Part shown: positions 1 through 5,802 of the stretch, piece by piece | How positions within the stretch are numbered: position 1 is the first letter of the stretch | Layout of the letters: each line of letters starts with the position of its first letter | NCBI GenBank assembly: GCA_007135295.1 | Contig: SLJD01000070.1 | Span: 1 to 10,489, forward strand | Direction: 5' to 3' | From: Phycisphaerales bacterium | GTDB lineage: Bacteria; Planctomycetota; Phycisphaerae; Phycisphaerales; SM1A02 | Length of the DNA: 10,489 nt | Notes under the pieces: generated by a model | The model's input: the letters and a program-made list of their open reading frames with translations, nothing else | Told to the model about the DNA's origin: nothing | Databases searched by the model: none | Program-made: the position numbers and the translations under genes

Positions 1-455
1 ACACGGTCGAACTGCTGACCGTCGCCCGCGAGCACGGCCGCGTTCTCGCCATGATGCCGAACCACGATCCGGGCCGGTCCGGCATCGTCCAGGCGATTGA
101 AGATCTCGATGTTCCGCGCATCGACCACATGCCGCGCGAACAGTTCATCGGCCTGCTGCGCCGGGCGAAGGGGCTTGTCGGCAACTCCAGTGCGGGGCTG
201 ATCGAAGCGGCTGCGCTCGGCGTGTGGGCAATCAACGTCGGTGACCGACAGGCCGGCCGGCAGCGCAGTGGCAACGTGATTGATGTCACACACGGGCAGA
301 CTGCATCCCTGCATGACGCGTTTCGCACCATCGAGAACGCCTCTCCGCCACGCGATCACCCCTATGGCGACGGACGGGCGGGGCAGCGCGTCGCTGAACA
401 CCTCGCCACGCTCGACCTCAACGCGTCGATCCTCCGCAAACGCAATACCTATTGA
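1..455 (+). CDS. neuC: UDP-N-acetylglucosamine 2-epimerase (hydrolysing, NeuC-type), C-terminal part
   Basis: Partial gene, cut by the left edge; the reading frame is open from base 3 and ends at TGA 453-455, giving about 150 residues of a protein that is usually near 380. The visible part is the second Rossmann half of a GT-B-fold sugar epimerase. The segment from residue 60 begins GNSSAGLIEAAALG and continues with INVGDRQAGRQRSGNVIDV; this serine-rich UDP-binding loop followed by the GDRQxGR motif is typical of the NeuC/NnaA branch rather than of WecB. Known members convert UDP-GlcNAc (or a derivative) to ManNAc-type sugars and UDP in the cytoplasm, feeding nonulosonic (sialic, legionaminic) acid and surface glycan synthesis. 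I infer that the rest of such a cluster lies to the left. The sugar substrate cannot be told from the fragment. Confidence 0.88.
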   Translation, partial: TVELLTVAREHGRVLAMMPNHDPGRSGIVQAIEDLDVPRIDHMPREQFIGLLRRAKGLVGNSSAGLIEAAALGVWAINVGDRQAGRQRSGNVIDVTHGQTASLHDAFRTIENASPPRDHPYGDGRAGQRVAEHLATLDLNASILRKRNTY

Positions 456-505
456 GCCCGGCGTCTTTGCAGGCAGCGGCGCGGTGGTTACCATGACCAT
501 CCGCC

Positions 506-1330
506 ATGGCCAGCCGCAACTCGTCGATTGACCTGCACCCTGTTGAAGCGTCCGTGCTGCACGCGCGGCGGGAACGCGTGTTTCTGGTCCTTGCCGGAAT
601 CTTCATCGGTGCGATGGCGATGCTCAACATCATGGGCCTGACGCGCTTCGTGCAACTCGGACCCCTGATGGTTGCAGTCGGCGTGCTGCCGTATCCGCTG
701 ACGTTTCTCTGCACGGATCTGATCAGTGAACTGTACGGCAAGCGGCGGGCGAGGTTTGTCGTCTGGGTCGGCTTGCTCGTCAACATCCTCATCATTGCGA
801 CGATGTGGCTGGCGATGCAGTTGCCCGCCGTTTCGCCCGACGAACAGCCGCCGTGGCAGGTGTTGTCCCTCGATACACCCGTCGGCCTGCCGGATGGCAC
901 GTCACTCGAAGGCGACGTGGAACTGTTCAGCATTCTGTATGCCACGACGATGGGAGCCGTGCTCGCCTCGATGGTCGCCTACATGGCTGCTCAGTTCTGC
1001 GATGTGTATCTGTTTCACTTCTGGAAGAAGGTGACCGGCGGCCGGCATCTCTGGCTTCGCAACAACGGCTCGACGGTCGTCAGTCAGTTTGTTGACTCGC
1101 TGGCGGTGATCGGCATCACGTTCGGGGCGGCGTTTCTCGCCGGGGAGATCGCAGCCGGCGCAATGCTCGCCCTGATTTTCAGCAACTACGCATTCAAACT
1201 CGGCTGCGCGCTGATCGACACCGGGCCGGCGTACATCGCGGTGCATTATCTCAGCCGATACCTTCGCCTCGACCCCGCCAGCGAACACCGGGCCGATGAA
1301 GAGGAACTGACCCTCGGCGGGCCGGGGTGA
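506..1330 (+). CDS. yhhQ: Queuosine precursor transporter (YhhQ/VUT family, DUF165)
   Basis: A 274-residue integral membrane protein. Family members import queuosine precursors (preQ0/preQ1) across the inner membrane for tRNA modification. Family signatures seen are PYPLTFLCTDLISELYGKRR (residues 62-81), a WLRNNGSTVVSQFVDS segment (183-198) and a C-terminal FKLGCALIDTGPAYIAVHYL stretch. About six membrane segments can be picked out, near residues 25-45, 51-71, 84-106, 145-165, 192-213 and 217-237. It is longer than E. coli YhhQ (about 220 residues) because of a hydrophilic loop at about 107-140 and a charged tail. ATG 506 is the first start in this frame. There is no Shine-Dalgarno site, but TACCAT at 489-494 could be a -10 giving a very short leader. 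The gene starts 50 bases after the epimerase, and its TGA overlaps a GTG that is in frame with the HIT gene. Substrate identity rests on the family only. Confidence 0.93.
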   Translation: MASRNSSIDLHPVEASVLHARRERVFLVLAGIFIGAMAMLNIMGLTRFVQLGPLMVAVGVLPYPLTFLCTDLISELYGKRRARFVVWVGLLVNILIIATMWLAMQLPAVSPDEQPPWQVLSLDTPVGLPDGTSLEGDVELFSILYATTMGAVLASMVAYMAAQFCDVYLFHFWKKVTGGRHLWLRNNGSTVVSQFVDSLAVIGITFGAAFLAGEIAAGAMLALIFSNYAFKLGCALIDTGPAYIAVHYLSRYLRLDPASEHRADEEELTLGGPG

Positions 1331-1365
1331 CGGTTTACCTCATCGCCGCCAGCAGCCCGGACGGG

Positions 1366-1371
1366 TACACT
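1366..1371 (+). promoter_or_regulatory. Putative -10 element for the HIT gene (leaderless start)
   Basis: TACACT (preceded by GG) lies 6 bases before ATG 1378, the spacing expected if transcription begins at the A of the start codon. No good -35 is visible at the usual distance. It lies outside the preceding transporter gene and shares the GTA-x-x-[AC]-T form with other putative promoters in this window. Confidence 0.45.
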
Positions 1372-1377
1372 TGCGGT

Positions 1378-1794
1378 ATGACACACGAAATGACGGTCTT
1401 CGACAAGATTCTGGACGGCGAGATTCCGTGCCATCGCGTCTACGAGAACGAGCACGTGCTCTCGTTCCTGGATATCGGCCCGCTCAGCCGCGGTCACACC
1501 CTGGTGATTCCCAAGGAGCGCAAAGCCCGGCTCCACGAACTCAGCGATGACTCCGCCGCTGCGATCGGCCGTGTCCTGCCGCGCATCGCCCGCGCGGTCA
1601 TGACCGCGACCGGGGCGAGCGATTACAACGTGTTGCAGAACAACGGCCCCGCCGCCCACCAGGCCGTCGACCATGTGCACTTCCACATCATCCCCCGGTA
1701 CGAGGAAAGCGGCCTCGGCATCGTCTGGAAGCCCGGCGAGCTTGACGACGCGAACGCCCGTTCGCTCCTGGAACGCATTGGCGAACACCTGTAG
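1378..1794 (+). CDS. HIT-family (HINT-like) nucleotide hydrolase
   Basis: A 138-residue cytoplasmic protein of the histidine-triad superfamily. Known HINT-type enzymes hydrolyse AMP-lysine, other nucleoside phosphoramidates or dinucleoside polyphosphates through a nucleotidyl-histidine intermediate. The N-terminal MTVFDKILDGEIPCHRVYEN and the loop LVIPKERK are typical. The catalytic signature follows NNGPAAHQAVD and reads HVHFHIIPR (residues 99-107), with the central triad histidine at 101 or 103. The zinc-binding cysteines of some HIT proteins are absent. The frame stays open back to GTG 1327, which overlaps the preceding stop, but that 17-residue extension does not resemble family N termini and carries the putative -10 element, so ATG 1378 is preferred; ATG 1390 is also possible. 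The gene may still be partly co-transcribed with the upstream transporter. The exact substrate is unknown. Confidence 0.92.
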   Translation: MTHEMTVFDKILDGEIPCHRVYENEHVLSFLDIGPLSRGHTLVIPKERKARLHELSDDSAAAIGRVLPRIARAVMTATGASDYNVLQNNGPAAHQAVDHVHFHIIPRYEESGLGIVWKPGELDDANARSLLERIGEHL

Positions 1795-1856
1795 CGCACC
1801 CGGATGGCTCGTTCCGAGCTCGCCATCTCCATATGACGTGCGGGGCGCAAAGATAA

Positions 1857-1925
1857 AGCAGAGATGCTCGGTGACGCGACGGTGCCGAAATCGGCGTGAA
1901 CTCGCGCAGCTGAGCAATCTCTGCT
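1857..1925 (-). terminator. Nested inverted repeat with T-rich tail, candidate terminator
   Basis: Between the convergent HIT and thioredoxin-like genes, AGCAGAGATGCTC (1857-1869) pairs with GAGCAATCTCTGCT (1912-1925), 13 pairs with one bulged base. Inside lie CGCGA/TCGCG (1875-1879 with 1902-1906) and GCCG/CGGC (1884-1887 with 1892-1895). Read on the minus strand, the outer stem runs directly into TTTATCTTT (1857-1849), 65 bases beyond the stop of the thioredoxin-like gene. This suggests a terminator for that gene, although the inner part is far longer than a normal terminator loop, so a structured RNA is an alternative. Confidence 0.45.
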
Positions 1926-1950
1926 GTGAAATCTGGCGAGGCCTGGCGTC

Positions 1951-1974
1951 GGCCTTGCCCTGTCAAGGTCTTTT
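1951..1974 (+). terminator. Possible weak intrinsic terminator for the HIT gene
   Basis: GGCCTTG (1951-1957) pairs with CAAGGTC (1964-1970), including one G-T wobble, around loop CCCTGT, and is followed by TTTT (1971-1974). The T-run is short. A competing hairpin, GGCGAGGCC (1935-1943) with GGCCTTGCC (1951-1959), uses the same bases. It lies about 155 bases after the HIT stop codon. Confidence 0.3.
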
Positions 1975-1989
1975 CATCAGTCAAGTTCG

Positions 1990-2595
1990 TCAGTCGAGCA
2001 TCTGGGCCAGCCGCTCGGGGATCTCGTTGCGGTTGACATCGTTGCTGTCCATAACGATTCCATTGGATCCATCAAGCACAACGACGCGCGGGATACCCCG
2101 GACTTCGTACTTTGACTTCAGTCCGGAGTCGTCGATCTGCTCGTAGGGGACAGCCAGCCAGGGCATGTCAGCGTCGTCCATGTACTCGGCCATGCTGTCT
2201 GCGTCACGGTCGCTGCTGACGAAGACGACTTCCACGCCACGGTCGGAATGGTTTTCGTGAAACTCGACGAGCGACGGGGTGTAGCGGCGGCACGGCGGGC
2301 ACCAGCCGGCGGAGAAATACAGCACGACGTACTGGTTGTCGGCGAGTTCGCTGCTCGTTACCGATTCGCCGTCAGCCGTCACAAGCTCAGTGCCCACTTC
2401 ATTGATCAGATCAGCGTGGTGGCCATCGGCCGCGCCCGGGGCGGCGGTGTGCGCTCCGCCGGATGAGGACGTCGCGTCGGCCTGCGCTGGCGATGAGCCG
2501 CTCGGAGTCGTTTCACAGGATGCCAGCATGACGCCGCATGCGACCATCAAGGCGACCCCGGACCGTCGGCTCCAGCGTGTGATCGGTTCGTTCAT
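1990..2595 (-). CDS. Thioredoxin-fold lipoprotein, nucleoredoxin/tryparedoxin-like
   Basis: A 201-residue secreted lipoprotein. The N terminus has basic residues, a hydrophobic stretch at about 13-25 and a lipobox LASC with Cys27, so it should be cut by signal peptidase II and anchored by lipid. A low-complexity Ser/Ala/Gly/His linker (about 28-60) leads to a thioredoxin domain with the redox motif WCPPC (Cys99, Cys102) and the cis-proline in GIPR (Pro169). The strand VVFVSSDRD followed by MPWLAVPY is characteristic of the nucleoredoxin/tryparedoxin branch (Thioredoxin_8) rather than classical TrxA. I infer a thiol-disulfide reductase acting outside the cytoplasmic membrane; the partner is unknown. 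ATG 2595 is supported by GGAG 7 bases upstream, the clearest ribosome site in the window. It lies on the same strand as the peptide-transporter operon, 175 bases downstream of it, with its own putative promoter. Confidence 0.92.
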   Translation of the reverse strand: MNEPITRWSRRSGVALMVACGVMLASCETTPSGSSPAQADATSSSGGAHTAAPGAADGHHADLINEVGTELVTADGESVTSSELADNQYVVLYFSAGWCPPCRRYTPSLVEFHENHSDRGVEVVFVSSDRDADSMAEYMDDADMPWLAVPYEQIDDSGLKSKYEVRGIPRVVVLDGSNGIVMDSNDVNRNEIPERLAQMLD

Positions 2596-2649
2596 GATTC
2601 AGCTCCACAGTGATTGCGAAATGACCAGTTTTTCTGATGCGCTCGGAGC

Positions 2650-2655
2650 ATCGTA
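2650..2655 (-). promoter_or_regulatory. Putative -10 element upstream of the thioredoxin-like gene
   Basis: On the minus strand this reads TACGAT in the context GGTACGATGC, predicting a start near 2643 and a leader of about 48 bases that contains the GGAG ribosome site. No convincing -35 is visible. Its upstream edge abuts the inverted repeat at 2656-2678. Confidence 0.35.
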
Positions 2656-2678
2656 CCGCGGACATCGACCATCCGCGG
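2656..2678. repeat. Inverted repeat CCGCGGA, 9-base spacer
   Basis: CCGCGGA (2656-2662) and TCCGCGG (2672-2678) are perfect 7-base inverted arms. They lie directly upstream of the putative -10 of the thioredoxin-like gene, where an operator could overlap the polymerase site. A chance GC-rich repeat is also possible. Confidence 0.4.
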
Positions 2679-2691
2679 GAAAAACTGAACG

Positions 2692-2706
2692 GAATCATCA
2701 TGATTC
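2692..2706. repeat. 15-bp palindrome GAATCAT-C-ATGATTC, candidate operator
   Basis: Perfect 7-base arms around one central base, in the non-coding gap between the end of oppD and the thioredoxin-like gene. The half-site CATGATTCA (2699-2707) occurs again at 2593-2601, across the start codon of the thioredoxin-like gene. The form suits a dimeric DNA-binding protein, but no regulator gene is visible nearby. Confidence 0.4.
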
Positions 2707-2770
2707 AAGCGATCACAGCGGTTCGATATGAAGTCGGGTTCGCGGTCGTAACGTGCGGGGAAGCAGGGGC

Positions 2771-3928
2771 TTACCCGGACATTGGGTCGCTTCCCGCGAT
2801 CAGCCGGTTCGGGTCTTCAGCATCCTCTTCCCGGCGGAATGTCAGGTCCGGCCGGCGGGTGGGGTGCGATTCGAGGTATTCCGTCCGCCAGCATCCGACC
2901 CAGTGGTTCGGCTCGATCTCGTGCAGGATGTACTGGCTACCTTCAGGAGAGGTGGCGAGATCATCCGGCGGGGGCATCGTCGGCCACCACGGCACGATGC
3001 CCTTGTCGTACCCCGGCAGGCGCTTGAACTCGTCGGGATTCGTGATGATCTGATCGATCGTGGTCAGCCGGACCTTGTCCTCGTGAATCTTCGGGATCGA
3101 GTTAAACAACCCGCGCGTGTACGGGTGGTACGACCGCTCGAACAGATCGAAGACGTTGGCGTATTCGACGACGCGGCCGGCGTACATGACGCATACGACA
3201 TCAGCATTTCCCGCCACCACACCGAGGTCATGCGTGATCAGCATCATCCCCATGTCCCGCGTCTGCTGCAGATCGCGCAGCAGATCAAGGATCTGGGCCT
3301 GAATCGTCACATCGAGCGCGGTTGTCGGTTCGTCGGCGAGCAGCAGCTTCGGCTGGCAGGCGAGGGCCATGGCGATCATGACACGCTGCCGCATCCCGCC
3401 TGAGAAATGATGCGGGTACGCCCACAGCCGTTCCTTCGGATTCGGAATGCCGACGTCATCAAGGGACTTAATCGCGATTTCGACGGCCTGCTCAGGCGTG
3501 ACGTCCTGGTGCAGCAGAATCGCTTCGAGAATCTGGTCGCCGATCGTGTACACCGGGTTCAGCGACGTCATCGGCTCCTGGAAGATCATCGCGATGTCCT
3601 TGCCCCGCAGCTTGAGCATCTGCTCCTCGGTCAGCGACAGCAGATCCCGGCCTTCGAAGAGGATGGAGCCGCGGTCGAACCGCCCGGGCGGGCGGGGGAC
3701 GAGTTGCATCGCGCTCATCGCCGTGACGGACTTGCCGCAACCAGATTCCCCGACGACCGCCAGCGTCTGCCGCGGGTGGATCGTCATGCTCACGCCGTCG
3801 ACCGCCTGCACGCGGGCTTCATCGGGCCCCATGTCAAACGAGACGGCGAGGTCGGCGACTTCAAAGAGCGGACGTGGGTTCTTCGAAGCCGGCGTGTTCG
3901 TCGTGGGCTCGGTCGTGGTCTGGCTCAT
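2771..3928 (-). CDS. oppD: Oligopeptide/dipeptide ABC transporter ATPase (OppD/DppD type)
   Basis: A 385-residue cytoplasmic ATPase that powers peptide import through the permeases encoded just upstream. Numbered from ATG 3928, the motifs in order are Walker A GESGCGKS (60-67), Q-loop IFQEPMTSLNP (Gln117), signature FSGGMRQRV (175-183), Walker B LLLADEPTTALD (195-206) and the switch histidine in LITHDLGVVAG (His233). The C-terminal region (YHPYTRGLFNSIP onward) is the oligopeptide-specific domain. That domain usually carries several cysteines that bind an iron-sulfur cluster; here only one, in HWVGCWR, remains, and the region contains GIVPWWPTMPPP instead. The frame can be extended to TTG 3961, but ATG 3928 is preferred; neither has a good ribosome site. 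It is the last gene of the operon, 48 bases after oppC, and no OppF partner follows. Confidence 0.93.
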   Translation of the reverse strand: MSQTTTEPTTNTPASKNPRPLFEVADLAVSFDMGPDEARVQAVDGVSMTIHPRQTLAVVGESGCGKSVTAMSAMQLVPRPPGRFDRGSILFEGRDLLSLTEEQMLKLRGKDIAMIFQEPMTSLNPVYTIGDQILEAILLHQDVTPEQAVEIAIKSLDDVGIPNPKERLWAYPHHFSGGMRQRVMIAMALACQPKLLLADEPTTALDVTIQAQILDLLRDLQQTRDMGMMLITHDLGVVAGNADVVCVMYAGRVVEYANVFDLFERSYHPYTRGLFNSIPKIHEDKVRLTTIDQIITNPDEFKRLPGYDKGIVPWWPTMPPPDDLATSPEGSQYILHEIEPNHWVGCWRTEYLESHPTRRPDLTFRREEDAEDPNRLIAGSDPMSG

Positions 3929-3976
3929 GAGCGTGGCGCCGGACAACAGGGTCGAAAACAAACAGACGGCTGACGG

Positions 3977-5758
3977 TCAGTCATTGGCGGCTTTCTTGAG
4001 TTTGGGGTCGATCGCGTCGCGCATCGCTTCGCCGACCAGCGTCAGACTCAGCACGGTCAGGAAGATCGCGAAGCCCGGCGCCATCGCCAGCCACCACATG
4101 AAGTCACCCACCGAGTCGAATGCTTCGGACAGCAGCTTGCCCCAACTCGCCTGATCCGCCGGGCCCAATCCAAGGAAGCTCAGGATGGATTCGAACAGAA
4201 TGACCACCGCGACGGCGAAGGAGACTTCGACGAGCACCGGCGTGACGCCGTTGGGCAGCATGTGACGGAACATCACGTGTCGCAGCGGCAGCCCCAGCGC
4301 CCGGGCCGCCTGCACGAAATCCTGGTCGCGAAGCCGGTAGAACTCGGCGCGGATGAACCGGGCGGAGTTCGTCCACGTGACGCAGCCGATGAGCACCATC
4401 ATAACGTAGATGTTACGAGGAAGAACCGCCGCCGCCACGATCAGCAGAAACAGCAGCGGGATCGCCATGAAGACCTCGACAACTCGGTAGAGCAGCATGT
4501 CGACCCAGCCGCCGAAGTACCCCATCAGCGACCCCATTGTCACCCCGATCAGCGTCGCGATCCCCGTCGCCACGAACCCGATCGAGATCGACAGTCGGCA
4601 TGCGTGAATCAACTGCGACAGCAGATCCTGCCCGCTGCTGTCCGTGCCGAGTACGAACGGCGTGTAATCGTCCCTCGAAGCGCCTTCCGGCGGGATGTAT
4701 TTGTCGGAATCGAGCGCCGTGGCGAGCGGCGGCAGGACGTCGAGTTCCATGTGCCGCTGGTTCGGCGAGTAGGGGATCACCGTGTAGGTTGCCGCCACCT
4801 CGCCGATCTGTTCACGCTCGGTGTAATCGAATGACGCCATGGGCGGCATCCACCAGTGCGTCGTCACCGTCGCGGCAAGCACCGCCACAGCGGCGAGCGG
4901 AATGATCCGCTGATAAAGCCGCCCGAGAAACGGGACGAACAGCAGGGGCAGCGTGCCGACTACCGCCGCCGCGATGCTGCCCCACATCGCGAAATCGTCC
5001 CGTCGCTCCATCGATCGCACAAAGTCGCTGACCGCGCGCTGATCGGCGTATACCGCAATTCGTTCAGCAAGAAAGACGATCACGCCGGCATGGAGCGCGA
5101 TGATCAGCAACGTCATCAGCCGCTCGCTGCGCTTGGCCTCTCCCGGAAGCAAAAGACCGATGGCCGTTCCCGTAACCGCTGTCCCGACGGCGAGGGCGAG
5201 CAGCCACGTCGTGAACGCCGCATCACCGACCGGTGTCGGTAAACCGACGGTCATGGCGGAGATGCCCACACCGCCGGCAAGACCGAACACCACCGACTTG
5301 ACGATCCGGTCGATCAGGGCCGATCGGCCCGGCAGCAACACGAGCAGCGGACCGAACACGCCGCCGATGAGCAGCATGACGTCCACCGATGTCAGGTTTC
5401 GCAGCAGCGGCGACGACCATGACTCGACCTGCCCGTCGGCGTTGAGATGTTCCAGTACGAGCGGGTGGCCGTTGGCAACAACCGGCGCGAATACGGCGAA
5501 GAACGCCACGATCCCGATCCAGATCATGCCGATCACCGCGCCGGGGCGGGCAATTACCTGGCTCCAGGCATCTTCCCAGAAGCCCTTGGCTTCCTTTCTG
5601 AGATGGCCGTGCATGATCTGCACACCGGCGCTCGGTCCGCCGCCACCTGCGCCGCCCGGTGCGGACGACTGCGTCGATGCGGGGGCGGACCCGGTCGCGG
5701 AATCCGCACCGTCGGCGCCGGTCGATTCGTGCTCGGGCTTGGGAACGTGCTCATTCAT
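3977..5758 (-). CDS. oppC: Oligopeptide ABC transporter permease, OppC type, with large membrane insertion
   Basis: A 593-residue inner-membrane permease, about twice the usual 300. The N-terminal 1-47 is a hydrophilic Ser/Ala/Gly-rich tail. TM1 is at about 73-95. Residues about 98-365 are an insertion with six likely membrane segments (near 124-142, 152-173, 183-205, 213-231, 257-279 and 285-302) and a soluble stretch (305-365). The conserved core then begins with VLGTDSSGQDLLSQL (369-383) and contains the ATPase-coupling loop QAARALGLPLRHVMFRHMLP (483-502) and the FESILSFLGLGP segment (522-533). The core and coupling loop assign it to the PepT-family OppC/DppC permeases; the role of the inserted domain is unknown. 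It follows oppB by 44 bases. ATG 5758 has no clear ribosome site. A second, shorter OppC-type permease opens the same operon. The frame is intact across the insertion, with no sign of frameshift. Confidence 0.93.
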   Translation of the reverse strand: MNEHVPKPEHESTGADGADSATGSAPASTQSSAPGGAGGGGPSAGVQIMHGHLRKEAKGFWEDAWSQVIARPGAVIGMIWIGIVAFFAVFAPVVANGHPLVLEHLNADGQVESWSSPLLRNLTSVDVMLLIGGVFGPLLVLLPGRSALIDRIVKSVVFGLAGGVGISAMTVGLPTPVGDAAFTTWLLALAVGTAVTGTAIGLLLPGEAKRSERLMTLLIIALHAGVIVFLAERIAVYADQRAVSDFVRSMERRDDFAMWGSIAAAVVGTLPLLFVPFLGRLYQRIIPLAAVAVLAATVTTHWWMPPMASFDYTEREQIGEVAATYTVIPYSPNQRHMELDVLPPLATALDSDKYIPPEGASRDDYTPFVLGTDSSGQDLLSQLIHACRLSISIGFVATGIATLIGVTMGSLMGYFGGWVDMLLYRVVEVFMAIPLLFLLIVAAAVLPRNIYVMMVLIGCVTWTNSARFIRAEFYRLRDQDFVQAARALGLPLRHVMFRHMLPNGVTPVLVEVSFAVAVVILFESILSFLGLGPADQASWGKLLSEAFDSVGDFMWWLAMAPGFAIFLTVLSLTLVGEAMRDAIDPKLKKAAND

Positions 5759-5775
5759 AAGGTCATCTGAAGGCA

Positions 5776-5797
5776 GCCGCTTTCTAACGAAGGCGGC
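5776..5797 (-). repeat. Intercistronic hairpin after oppB
   Basis: On the minus strand GCCGCCTTC and GAAAGCGGC pair around loop GTTA, 8 pairs with one A-C mismatch, starting 5 bases after the oppB TAA. No T-run follows, so it is more likely an mRNA-stabilising or attenuating structure between oppB and oppC than a full terminator. Confidence 0.45.
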
Positions 5798-5802
5798 AAA
5801 GG

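Noticed and set aside
2637..3053. Plus-strand open frame spanning the gap after oppD
   Set aside because: It runs antisense into oppD, has no ribosome site or recognisable domain, and its composition resembles a shadow frame.
3970..3980. CTGAC-G-GTCAG palindrome at the end of oppC
   Set aside because: It overlaps the stop codon, is short and has no T-run; likely chance.
3977..5758. Possible gene fusion or frameshift explaining the doubled OppC length
   Set aside because: The frame is continuous, TM1 precedes and the core follows the insertion in the normal order, and OppB is similarly enlarged, so a lineage-specific insertion is the simpler reading.
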